Assembly: GCF_900167135.1 (NCBI RefSeq)
Contig: NZ_FUWZ01000002.1
Coordinates: 1,576,651 to 1,640,650, forward strand
Source of the DNA: Chitinophaga eiseniae
GTDB lineage: Bacteria > Bacteroidota > Bacteroidia > Chitinophagales > Chitinophagaceae
DNA length: 64,000 nucleotides
Reading direction: 5' to 3'
Below the pieces are notes generated by a model. It searched no databases and had not been told where the DNA came from. It saw nothing but the letters and a program-made list of their open reading frames with translations. Every line of letters starts with the position of its first letter. Within the stretch, counting starts at the first letter, position 1. Positions 42,715 through 50,670 of the stretch are shown piece after piece. The translations under genes were made by a program, and so were the position numbers.

Positions 42715-45486
42715 TTAAATGTCGTATTCCAGGTTGGGCCGGAGCCATTTTTCGGCTTCTTCTACTGTCCAGCCTTTACGGGCTGCGTAATCTGCCACCT
42801 GGTCTTTTTCTATTTTACCGAGACCGAAATACCGGGCGTCCGGGTTGGCGAAATACCAGCCGCTTACGCTGGCGGCAGGGTACATGGCCAGCGATTCTGT
42901 CAGCGTGATACCGGTGTTCTCTGTAGCATTCAGGAGGTCAAACAGCTTGTATTTCTCTGTATGATCCGGACAGGCAGGGTAGCCGGGCGCCGGGCGTATA
43001 CCCATGTATTCTTCCCGGATAAGCGCCTCGTTGCTGAGGTGCTCTTCGCTGGCATAGCCCCAGAACTCTTTGCGCACGCGTTCATGCATCAGTTCGGTGA
43101 ATGCTTCTGCCAGCCTGTCTGCCAGGGCTTTCAGCATAATGCTGTTATAGTCGTCATGCTCCGCCTTGAATTTCTCCAGCCACTGTTCGATGCCGATGCC
43201 GGCAGTAATGGCAAACCCGCCGATATAGTCGGTTTTGCCGGTGGCAGCAGGGGCAATATAATCCGCAAGGGACTGGTTGGGTTGTCCGGGTGCTTTTTTG
43301 ATCTGCTGGCGCAGGAATTCCAGCGTCACCGGCGCAATATCAGCTTGTTCGGGTGTCACCTGTATGCTGTCGGCAGCGGTGGCATTGGCCGGGAAAAGGC
43401 CGATAACGGCTTTGGCGCCCAGCCATTTCTCGCGGATGACTTTCGCCAGCAGTTCCTGCGCATCGTTGTACAGGCGGGTGGCTTCTGTTCCTACCACTTC
43501 ATCTGTCAGGATCTGCGGGAATTTGCCGTGCAGTTCCCAGGCGATGAAGAAGGGTTGCCAGTCAATATATTGCGCGATCTCGGCGAGATCGTAGTCTTCA
43601 AAGACCTTTACGCCGGTGAACTTTGGCTTTACCGGGGTAAAGGCGTCCCAGTTGATCGCTGTTTTATTTTCCTGGGCAGTGGCAAAAGGAAGGTATTGTT
43701 TAACCGGTTTCTTATTCCTGAAGGACTCGTTCAGTTTCTCGTATTCCGTTTTCACAGAGGCCAGGAAGTCCTTTTTCAGCGCTTTGTTGAGCAGACTGCC
43801 GGTAACGGTCACGCTGCGGGAGGCATCCAGTACGTGTACTACGCCGTGGGCGTATTCCTGTGCGATTTTCACCGCTGTATGGGTACGGGAGGTGGTGGCG
43901 CCGCCGATGATCAGCGGAATATCGAACTCCTGGCGCCGTAGTTCGCGGGCTACGTGCACCATTTCATCCAGGCTGGGGGTGATCAGGCCGCTGAGGCCGA
44001 TGATGTCCACATTTTCCTGGCGGGCGGTCTGCAGTATTTTCTCAGCAGGCACCATCACGCCGAGGTCGATGATTTCATATCCGTTACAGGCCAGTACTAC
44101 ACCTACAATGTTTTTGCCGATATCGTGCACGTCGCCTTTCACGGTGGCCAGCAGGATTTTTCCGGCAGATTTTATCTCTCCGCCGTGAAGTGCCTGGTTG
44201 CGCAGTTTTTCTTCTTCTATATAAGGAGTAAGGATGGCTACCGATTTTTTCATCACGCGGGCGCTTTTCACCACCTGCGGAAGGAACATCTTACCGCTGC
44301 CAAACAGGTCACCGACGATGTTCATGCCGTCCATCAGCGGCCCTTCGATGACGTCGAGCGGACGGGCATATTTCTGGCGGGCTTCTTCGGTGTCGGCGTC
44401 AATATAATCGGTGATGCCGTTTACCAGTGCGTGGCTGAGTCTTTCTTCCACAGTGCCCTGGCGCCAGGTTTCATCCTTTTCCACCACTTTGCCTTTGGCT
44501 TTTACCGTTTCGGCAAACTGTATCAGGCGTTCGGTAGCGTCGTCACGGCGGTTTAGTATGGCGTCCTCACAGAGCTCGCGGAGCTGTGGTTCGATATCGT
44601 CATATATCTGCAGCATACCGGCGTTGACGATGCCCATGTCCATCCCTGCCTTGATGGCGTGGAACAGGAATACGGAGTGCATGGCTTCGCGCACGGTTTC
44701 ATTACCACGGAAAGAGAAAGACACGTTGCTGACACCACCGCTTATTTTAGCCAGTGGCATCAGTTCTTTGATCCTGCGGGTGGCGTTGATGAATTCCACC
44801 GCATAGTTATTGTGCTCTTCTATACCGGTAGCGATAGCGAAGATATTGGGGTCGAAGATGATGTCCTGCGGGTCATACCCTACTTTTTCCGTCAGGATCT
44901 TATAGGCGCGGTGACTGAAGGACACCCGTTTTTCTTCGGTGTCGGCCTGGCCATGCTCGTCAAACGCCATGACTACTACCGCAGCGCCGAAGCTTTTGCA
45001 GATATGGGCCTGTTCTATGAATTTGGCTTCCCCTTCCTTAAGGCTGATAGAGTTCACCACGCATTTGCCCTGTACGCATTTCAGACCGGCTTCAATAACA
45101 CTGAATTTACTGGAGTCGATCATGATGGGGATACGGGAGATGTCCGGTTCGGCCGCCAGCAGTTTCAGGAAGGTAGACATGGCCTGTTCCCCGTCGAGCA
45201 GGGCGTCATCCATGTTCACGTCCAGGATCTGGGCGCCGTTTTCCACCTGCTGCCGGGCTACGGACAAGGCTTCTTCATATTGGCCTTCCCGTATGAGGCG
45301 GGCGAATTTTTTGGAACCGGTAACGTTGGTACGTTCACCGACGTTGATAAAGTTGGTTTCAGGCCTTACCACCAGTGGTTCAAGGCCGCTCAGCCGCATA
45401 AACGGCCGGATTACCCGTTGCGGGGCAGTTTCCGGTTCCATCGCTATCGTTTCGTTGCTTGTATGGGAATGTATGCTTGCGCTCAT
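42715..45486 (-). CDS. metH: Cobalamin-dependent methionine synthase, folate/cobalamin/activation part
   Basis: 923 residues lacking the homocysteine domain. Order: pterin-binding domain (about 40-310; NFINVGERTNVTGSKKFARL), cobalamin cap and B12 domain (about 340-580) with the lower-ligand motif DVHDIGKN, and a C-terminal AdoMet activation domain (about 600-920; RPAPGYPACPDHTEK). Transfers methyl from 5-methyl-THF to cobalamin and on to homocysteine. The missing domain is encoded by the gene 20 nt upstream, in another reading frame, so this is a true split and not a readable fusion. Confidence 0.95.
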   Translation of the reverse strand: MSASIHSHTSNETIAMEPETAPQRVIRPFMRLSGLEPLVVRPETNFINVGERTNVTGSKKFARLIREGQYEEALSVARQQVENGAQILDVNMDDALLDGEQAMSTFLKLLAAEPDISRIPIMIDSSKFSVIEAGLKCVQGKCVVNSISLKEGEAKFIEQAHICKSFGAAVVVMAFDEHGQADTEEKRVSFSHRAYKILTEKVGYDPQDIIFDPNIFAIATGIEEHNNYAVEFINATRRIKELMPLAKISGGVSNVSFSFRGNETVREAMHSVFLFHAIKAGMDMGIVNAGMLQIYDDIEPQLRELCEDAILNRRDDATERLIQFAETVKAKGKVVEKDETWRQGTVEERLSHALVNGITDYIDADTEEARQKYARPLDVIEGPLMDGMNIVGDLFGSGKMFLPQVVKSARVMKKSVAILTPYIEEEKLRNQALHGGEIKSAGKILLATVKGDVHDIGKNIVGVVLACNGYEIIDLGVMVPAEKILQTARQENVDIIGLSGLITPSLDEMVHVARELRRQEFDIPLIIGGATTSRTHTAVKIAQEYAHGVVHVLDASRSVTVTGSLLNKALKKDFLASVKTEYEKLNESFRNKKPVKQYLPFATAQENKTAINWDAFTPVKPKFTGVKVFEDYDLAEIAQYIDWQPFFIAWELHGKFPQILTDEVVGTEATRLYNDAQELLAKVIREKWLGAKAVIGLFPANATAADSIQVTPEQADIAPVTLEFLRQQIKKAPGQPNQSLADYIAPAATGKTDYIGGFAITAGIGIEQWLEKFKAEHDDYNSIMLKALADRLAEAFTELMHERVRKEFWGYASEEHLSNEALIREEYMGIRPAPGYPACPDHTEKYKLFDLLNATENTGITLTESLAMYPAASVSGWYFANPDARYFGLGKIEKDQVADYAARKGWTVEEAEKWLRPNLEYDI

Positions 45487-45506
45487 GATTGCTTTTGTGT
45501 TTAGGA

Positions 45507-46523
45507 TTATGCCAGGGTGTCTACCAGCTCCGGTTTCCGGCGTGGTGCAATGGTTTTTACATGCTGTGCAATATGGCGGATATGGTCTGGCGTGGTGCCG
45601 CAGCAGCCGCCCACAATATTCACAAAGCCTGAACTGGCAAAATCTTCAATGATACAGGCGGTATCTTCCGGCTCCTCATCGTATTCTCCGAATGCGTTGG
45701 GCAGGCCTGCGTTCGGGTAACAGCTGACATAGCAGCTGGCGATATTGGACAGCTCTTCCACATAAGGGCGCATCTGCTGACCGCCAAGGGCGCAGTTGAG
45801 TCCTACAGAGAAGGGGTTGGCATGCATCACGGAAATGTAGAAAGCTTCCAGGGTCTGACCGCTCAGCGTCCGGCCGGATGCATCCGTAATGGTCCCGGAG
45901 ATCATCACCGGCAGCTCCGGCTTGCCGGATTCACGGAAGTACTTTTTGATGGCATAAATGGCCGCCTTACAGTTGAGCGTATCGAAAATCGTTTCAATCA
46001 GCAGGATGTCCACGCCGCCGTCTGAAAGGCCTTTTATCTGCTCTTCATAAGCTTCGGCCACTTCATCGAAGGACACGGAGCGGTACCCGGGATTGTTTAC
46101 GTCCGGGGAGAGCGACAGGGTTTTATTCAGCGGTCCGATGGCGCCTGCCACAAAGCGGGGCCTGTCCGGGTTTTTGGCGGTGTACTCCGCAGCCGCTTTC
46201 TTCGCGAGCCGGGCCGCAGCCACGTTCAACTCGTAAGCCAGTGCCTGCATGTCATAGTCGGCCATTGCAATGGAAGTACTGCTGAAAGTATTGGTCTCGA
46301 TAATATCGGCGCCCGCTTCCAGGTATTCCTTATGAATGGCTTCTATGATCTGTGGCTGGGTGAGGTTGAGCAGGTCATTATTGCCTTTGAGGTCCATATG
46401 GTAGTTGGCAAAACGGGTACCTCTGTAATCAGCTTCCTGGAGTTTGTATCGCTGGATCATGGTGCCCATGGCACCGTCAATGATGAGCACACGCTCATTA
46501 GCGCAGTCTTGTAAAGATTTCAT
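45507..46523 (-). CDS. Homocysteine S-methyltransferase subunit of split MetH
   Basis: 338 residues, corresponding to the N-terminal module of one-piece MetH. RVLIIDGAMGTMIQ, GADIIETNTFSSTSIAMADY, and zinc-ligand cysteines: Cys in GLNCALG and the double Cys in IVGGCCGTTPDHI. Binds and activates homocysteine as a zinc thiolate. 20-nt gap to the second metH gene; operon order is homocysteine part, B12 part, then xth. No cobalamin or SAM riboswitch was recognised in the 258-bp upstream region. Confidence 0.95.
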   Translation of the reverse strand: MKSLQDCANERVLIIDGAMGTMIQRYKLQEADYRGTRFANYHMDLKGNNDLLNLTQPQIIEAIHKEYLEAGADIIETNTFSSTSIAMADYDMQALAYELNVAAARLAKKAAAEYTAKNPDRPRFVAGAIGPLNKTLSLSPDVNNPGYRSVSFDEVAEAYEEQIKGLSDGGVDILLIETIFDTLNCKAAIYAIKKYFRESGKPELPVMISGTITDASGRTLSGQTLEAFYISVMHANPFSVGLNCALGGQQMRPYVEELSNIASCYVSCYPNAGLPNAFGEYDEEPEDTACIIEDFASSGFVNIVGGCCGTTPDHIRHIAQHVKTIAPRRKPELVDTLA

Positions 46524-46781
46524 GGTTTTCTTTGCTGTTTATTAGTTGCTGTTAAAATCCAACAGGGTCGAACAATAAACAAATCCACCCCGTAATATCT
46601 TGTAAAGATACGCTATTTTAATATCTAAAAACAGCTTATTTGCCTGTCCCGTACTGTATGGGACGGCCTTTCTTCCGAAGTTAATATTAACAGTATTTTG
46701 TATAGATTTTGTCTATATTGATATTTTTATTTGGTAGAAGTCTATAAAGTCTACTATATTTGTAGGGTAATAGAAAACACC
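46524..46781. promoter_or_regulatory. Divergent control region between split metH and the cysteine-rich short ORF
   Basis: Contains a hairpin GTCCCGTA/TATGGGAC (46645-46663) without T-run, a near-match minus-strand -7 element (TATCTTTAC, around 46604-46612) for metH and the strong plus-strand promoter listed separately. Nothing resembling a known riboswitch consensus was found. Confidence 0.45.
46730..46762 (+). promoter_or_regulatory. Promoter of the cysteine-rich short ORF
   Basis: TTTG (46730-46733), 21-nt spacer, TATATTTG (46755-46762): exact at both elements with typical spacing. Transcription would start about 15 nt before the ATG at 46782. Confidence 0.75.
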
Positions 46782-46874
46782 ATGCAACAACAAAAGCTGA
46801 ACATACTGTTGAACCCGGCGGTAGCCCCCCACCAGTCCTATGCCTGCTGTCCTTCGGGACGCTGTTGCTGTTAA
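46782..46874 (+). CDS. Thirty-residue ORF ending in a cysteine cluster, candidate leader peptide
   Basis: Reads MQQQKLNILLNPAVAP followed by HQSYACCPSGRCCC and TAA: five cysteines in the last nine residues. It directly follows a consensus promoter. A short ORF with a run of Cys codons just before its stop is the design of a cysteine-responsive attenuator, where scarce Cys-tRNA stalls the ribosome; such polycysteine leaders are known in mycobacteria. The only gene downstream on this strand is a 71-residue ORF 61 nt away, which is odd for that role. Alternatives: a metal-binding peptide, or a chance frame. Confidence 0.5.
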   Translation: MQQQKLNILLNPAVAPHQSYACCPSGRCCC

Positions 46875-46935
46875 AACGGCACCTGGTTTCTCATTGAATT
46901 CTTCCCGGTTTTTATTACAACAAAAAGCATTTGTC

Positions 46936-47151
46936 ATGACAATAGCAGAACATATCCATGCGCTCAGGGAACACCTGGCAGGCCTTGGCCTGCAACCGGT
47001 TCCGGAGATGAATGATGGAAGTGAGCCAGCGGTTTTTAAGGTATGTTTTCTTAATAAATATGAAATGCAGCGCTGGAAAGAGCTGCGCGAACAGGAATCA
47101 AAAACCAATCATACCATATTTCAGGGTACGCCTGAAAAAGACGTACACTGA
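46936..47151 (+). CDS. Hypothetical 71-residue protein downstream of the cysteine-rich ORF
   Basis: Begins MTIAEHIHALREHLAGLG; the frame is open for 96 nt upstream, but those codons overlap the cysteine-rich ORF in another frame and look non-coding. Mostly helical, charged, with a conserved-looking VFKVCFLNKYEMQRWKELRE stretch, split here as VFKVCFLNKYEM and QRWKELRE. No signal peptide. Followed by a perfect hairpin terminator. Not recognised; the layout suggests that its expression is set by the upstream short ORF. Confidence 0.55.
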   Translation: MTIAEHIHALREHLAGLGLQPVPEMNDGSEPAVFKVCFLNKYEMQRWKELREQESKTNHTIFQGTPEKDVH

Positions 47152-47187
47152 TCTTTTTCATAACGTGGAATTACAGGTTAAACGAAG

Positions 47188-47217
47188 ACGGGCGTTATTG
47201 AACGCCCGTATCTATTT
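47188..47217 (+). terminator. Terminator after the 71-residue gene
   Basis: ACGGGCGTT (47188-47196), loop ATTG, AACGCCCGT (47201-47209), followed by ATCTATTTT. Confidence 0.8.
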
Positions 47218-47357
47218 TGCCATTTATCTATTTTGCCATTTATCTATTTCGCCATTAGGTTATTTTGCCATTTATTTATTTAGATATTTAGTTATTGATT
47301 CATTTTAAATCGCTTTAATCCAATATCTAAATAATAAAATGACTAAATGACTAAATG
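47209..47357. repeat. Repeat element E: 16-bp tandem copies plus inverted repeat
   Basis: Three copies of TATCTATTTTGCCATT with a 16-bp period start at 47209, 47225 and 47241 (the third with one change), and a partial fourth follows. A 13-bp inverted repeat then pairs 47276-47288 with 47322-47334. The right end carries GACTAAAT twice. Lies between convergent genes, directly next to the recR stop. Confidence 0.75.
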
Positions 47358-47358
47358 G

Positions 47359-47976
47359 TCAGGGTTTAACGTAGCTGTCCAGCGGCAGCCGGTTGGAAAT
47401 GGACCGCGCCAGCGTCATCTCGTCGGCATACTCCAGTTCGCCGCCAAAAGCAATCCCCCGCGCAATCGTGGTAATCTTCACAGGATATTCTTTCAGTTTT
47501 TTAGACAGGAAATAAATGGTGGTATCTCCTTCAATGGTGGGGCTTAAGGCCATAATCACCTCTTCTACGCCCTGGTGTTTTACCCGTTCTACGAGCGACT
47601 GGATATTCAGTTGCTCCGGGCCAATACCATCGATAGGGGAGATAATACCGCCCAGCACATGATACAGGCCGTTGAACTGCTGTGTGTTTTCAATGGCCAT
47701 CACATCCCGGATGCTTTCTACCAGGCAAACCACCTGCCGCTGCCGGGAATGGTTACTGCAGATACCGCACACTTCTTCATCGGAAACGTTATGGCATACT
47801 TTGCAGAAGCGGATCTGCTGCCGCATACGGGCTATCGCCTCACCAAACTGCTGTACCTGCACCGTTTCCTGCTTCAGCAGGTGCAACACCAGTCGCAGGG
47901 CCGTTTTTTTACCGATGCCCGGCAGCTTGGCAAATTCATTGACAGCGTTTTCTATCAGAGCGGAAGAGAATACCAT
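47359..47976 (-). CDS. recR: Recombination protein RecR
   Basis: 205 residues, acts with RecF/RecO in loading RecA. Helix-hairpin-helix start ENAVNEFAKLPGIGKKTALRL, zinc cysteines CKVCHNVSDEEVCGIC, and a Toprim domain with VVCLVESIRDVMAIE and EVIMALSPTIEGDTT. Full length. Downstream of the Ig-like lipoprotein gene on the same strand (60-nt gap). Confidence 0.97.
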   Translation of the reverse strand: MVFSSALIENAVNEFAKLPGIGKKTALRLVLHLLKQETVQVQQFGEAIARMRQQIRFCKVCHNVSDEEVCGICSNHSRQRQVVCLVESIRDVMAIENTQQFNGLYHVLGGIISPIDGIGPEQLNIQSLVERVKHQGVEEVIMALSPTIEGDTTIYFLSKKLKEYPVKITTIARGIAFGGELEYADEMTLARSISNRLPLDSYVKP

Positions 47977-48036
47977 AATGCAAAGTTAGGAATATTGCCG
48001 CTGTACAGGCCACAGGGGCCGGTAATGCGGCAATAA

Positions 48037-49524
48037 TTATATTTCTATCGTTGGCCGGAGCGTCCAGTAAGCTTTCAGGTTCTGCTTGCCTGGCACCAGG
48101 ATCACCCGTTCGGGTTGCCGCTTGGGCGCTTTGTAGTACTGGCCGCGGTCCCATTTGCCGTTGCCATTGGCATCCAGCAGCACCCTTACTTCGTATTCGC
48201 CGGGTGTAATGAACTTCTGCAGCCAGGTGCCGTTGACAGCGGTACCGGAGTATTTAATAGCCTTATCCTGTACCAGTTGTATCACGTAATGCATGGAGTC
48301 GTCATTGATAGCCTGCCGTGTACTGTCACTGATCTTCAGCGTTACCCCGAAAATGGCGTAATCGCTTGATTTTTTGGACTTAAAGCTGATGGTATCTGCT
48401 TTGGGCAGCTGCTGTCCGGTGGTATCAGTGGCGGCATCTGCCGGGAAGATCATCCGGTAAGGGGTCCCTTCTTTCCACGGATAAAACACCGTGAGCTTGG
48501 TATGGGTGCTGTCCATACTGGTATGGAAAGTGACCCTGGTAAATGCACTGTCTTCTCCCAAGGTCACACGGGCGCTGTCCAGCGTTCTCAGCGGCAGATT
48601 GAACGTCAGCTGCAACGGTGCAGGCAATTCCTGCAAGCCCCCGTCAAGCGTGGGCGTTATCTGAAGTTTAGGCGTTTTCTTCTTTTTGTCTTTTTCCTTT
48701 TCTTTCTCCCTTTCCTGGTCTTCCAGCTCCTGGTTGGCCCGGTCCAGCGAATCCTGCGGGGAAAGCGGTTCCTTGATCGTACTGTCCCGCTCCATGAAAA
48801 GCAACAGGTTGACCCCCTCCACATTCTGCTCCTTCATTACAATGGGTTTCTCCACGAAAGCGATCATTTCGGAAGGCTGGTTGTACTGGAGGTCACGATC
48901 TTCCTCTTTCAGTGCAAAAAGCTTGTAAGTGCCGGGAGCCATATTTTTAAACCGGAAAGAACCGTCGGGACGGGTTTTGGCATAATACACCGGTTTCTCC
49001 TGGGAAACGATGGAGTCCTCCAGGTTGCGGTACAGCATCACAGCGATGTTACTGTCAGGAACGCCGTTTTCGGCATCTATCATATGGCCCGTAAGCTGGA
49101 GACTGTCCAGGTAATTACCGGTAGACACCACATACTGAAAGTCGGGGATAGCGTTGCGCTCATTGATGTCCCGGATGGCGTCCGAAAAATTGAAAGTATA
49201 GGTGGTATTTTCCTGCAGGGTGTCCTTCAGTTCCATGGTCACCGTACGCAGCTTGGCGGTGATGATGGGTGTACGTTTCAGCGTGGGCGACACAATAAGT
49301 TTGTCGTTCACATTATCCAGTTCCACAAACTCGTCAAACACAAAGTATACCTTCTTGTTTTTAAAATGCAGGGAGGAATCGGGTGGATTCACCGCCGCAA
49401 GGGAAGGAGGTAGACTGTCGCGCGGTCCTCCGGCTGGCGGTACAATGTTGGCACAGCGGGTCATCGAAACAGCAATCATAAAGGATATCAGCCAGAATGC
49501 CCAGCTCCTGATATATTGATACAT
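48037..49524 (-). CDS. Ig-like (Big_5) domain lipoprotein
   Basis: 495 residues from the ATG beginning MYQYIRSWAFWLIS; an in-frame start 93 nt upstream gives a charged extension in front of the signal and lies above the promoter. Hydrophobic signal with MTRCA as lipobox, then an N-terminal Big_5-like domain (about 35-130; PPAGGPRDSLPPSLAAVNP, FVFDEFVELD), a carboxypeptidase-like beta sandwich (about 145-225; DGSFRFKNMAPGTYKLFAL), an E/K-rich linker (about 255-285) and a C-terminal beta region. The PPxGGPxD start is common in Bacteroidota lipoproteins of unknown role. Confidence 0.85.
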   Translation of the reverse strand: MYQYIRSWAFWLISFMIAVSMTRCANIVPPAGGPRDSLPPSLAAVNPPDSSLHFKNKKVYFVFDEFVELDNVNDKLIVSPTLKRTPIITAKLRTVTMELKDTLQENTTYTFNFSDAIRDINERNAIPDFQYVVSTGNYLDSLQLTGHMIDAENGVPDSNIAVMLYRNLEDSIVSQEKPVYYAKTRPDGSFRFKNMAPGTYKLFALKEEDRDLQYNQPSEMIAFVEKPIVMKEQNVEGVNLLLFMERDSTIKEPLSPQDSLDRANQELEDQEREKEKEKDKKKKTPKLQITPTLDGGLQELPAPLQLTFNLPLRTLDSARVTLGEDSAFTRVTFHTSMDSTHTKLTVFYPWKEGTPYRMIFPADAATDTTGQQLPKADTISFKSKKSSDYAIFGVTLKISDSTRQAINDDSMHYVIQLVQDKAIKYSGTAVNGTWLQKFITPGEYEVRVLLDANGNGKWDRGQYYKAPKRQPERVILVPGKQNLKAYWTLRPTIEI

Positions 49525-49553
49525 ATTTCCGGTCGGATTAAAAAAATATGTTG

Positions 49554-49561
49554 CAAACTTA
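49554..49561 (-). promoter_or_regulatory. -7 element of the Ig-like lipoprotein gene, which decides its start
   Basis: Minus strand TAAGTTTG, an exact match to TAnnTTTG, 30 nt before ATG 49524 and downstream of the alternative start at 49617. This supports the shorter protein. Confidence 0.5.
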
Positions 49562-49634
49562 CGAAAACGGCGGAAAGCTTCGCTTTTCTTTTGACCTCGG
49601 GTCGGGATGGGCATCAATGGCGTATCTTTAGGCT

Positions 49635-50096
49635 ATGGCCAGTGTCTTTCTATTGCAACGTACCCAGTTTATACCCGCGCCATTGCAACAGGCGTGGGAC
49701 TTCTTTTCCAATCCCAACAACCTGGCGAAGATCACGCCGCCCTATATGCGTTTCACGGTTACTTCCCCGCCGGATGACAGGAAGGTGTATCCCGGGCAGG
49801 TGATCACCTATACCGTTTGCCCGCTGATGGGCATTCCGCTGGAATGGATGACGGAAATTGTACATGTGCGGGACGGAGCATATTTCGTGGACGAGCAACG
49901 CGTAGGCCCTTACCGGCTTTGGCACCATCAGCACCATTTCAGGGAAGTGCCGGGAGGAGTGGAGATGACAGACACGATCCATTACCGCCTGCCACTGGGA
50001 TGGCTGGGCCGCCTGGCGCATACTCTGTTTGTGCGGCGCCAGCTGGAAAACCTCTTCGCTTACCGGTACCGGGTAGTACAGGAGTACTTCGGATAA
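49635..50096 (+). CDS. SRPBCC-fold (START/cyclase-like) protein
   Basis: 153 residues. QRTQFIPAPLQQAWDFFSNPNNLAKITPPYM (shown in two parts: QRTQFIPAPLQQAWDFFSN and PNNLAKITPPYM) and the later FVDEQRVGPYRLWHHQHHFRE, TDTIHYRLPLG are typical of the SRPBCC ligand-binding cavity fold often annotated as polyketide cyclase or CDP-paratose epimerase-like. Ligand unknown. Its stop is 3 bp from that of the opposing lipoprotein gene, with no terminator between. Confidence 0.87.
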   Translation: MASVFLLQRTQFIPAPLQQAWDFFSNPNNLAKITPPYMRFTVTSPPDDRKVYPGQVITYTVCPLMGIPLEWMTEIVHVRDGAYFVDEQRVGPYRLWHHQHHFREVPGGVEMTDTIHYRLPLGWLGRLAHTLFVRRQLENLFAYRYRVVQEYFG

Positions 50097-50099
50097 ACG

Positions 50100-50639
50100 T
50101 TATTCTTTGATGGTCAGGGTCGTCGAAAGCTGATCGCCGGTATACACTTTAATGCTGGTCCTGCCGGTTTTGGGAATACTGCCTACCCACAGCGGTGTGG
50201 TACTGTAAGAATTTTTCTCCGCCTGGGCGGTGGCTACAAAATGCATCTCCGCATTGTTGGTCAGGTTGTCCGTAGTGGCGGACGCCAGCTGTATCTGCGT
50301 GCCGTAATAAGTGGAAGGCATGGTAGCGGCAACGACCACCTGTGTACCAAAATCGGGACGGTCAATTTTGTTGTTCATAGTTTTGGCCACGCCAAACAAG
50401 CTGTCGAAGGCGGCGGGATTGTCGATCAGCCAGAAAGTGAGGCTGTCTTTTACCTGGATACTGTTTTTGACAAAGTAGCCGTTCAGCGGCTGTACATCGA
50501 GACTGCCGCCGCTGTCGGCCTGTATGTTCAGGGCGGTGTCATTGGCAACGGCGCCATCGGCGGCGTTGTTACGGGTAGCGCCTCCACAGGAGGCCAGCAA
50601 CAGAAGAATGGCTGCGGAAAAAGACAGACGGCTGTTCAT
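50100..50639 (-). CDS. Hypothetical lipoprotein
   Basis: 179 residues. Signal and lipobox LLASC (Cys18), followed by a Gly/Ala/Asn linker and a beta-rich domain with FWLIDNPAAFDSLFGVAKTM. No family recognised with certainty. Third gene of a co-directional group with the CoA-transferase and LpxR-like genes (31-nt gap upstream). Confidence 0.7.
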   Translation of the reverse strand: MNSRLSFSAAILLLLASCGGATRNNAADGAVANDTALNIQADSGGSLDVQPLNGYFVKNSIQVKDSLTFWLIDNPAAFDSLFGVAKTMNNKIDRPDFGTQVVVAATMPSTYYGTQIQLASATTDNLTNNAEMHFVATAQAEKNSYSTTPLWVGSIPKTGRTSIKVYTGDQLSTTLTIKE

Positions 50640-50670
50640 GTGATTTTCTTTTTTAGATAAGATAACAGCA

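Noticed and set aside
46524..46781. Cobalamin or SAM riboswitch upstream of split metH
   Set aside because: No consensus block of either class was recognised; only a simple 8-bp hairpin without T-run is present.
46840..46935. Longer N-terminus for the 71-residue protein
   Set aside because: The extra 32 codons overlap the cysteine-rich ORF in a different frame and lack the composition of the rest of the protein.
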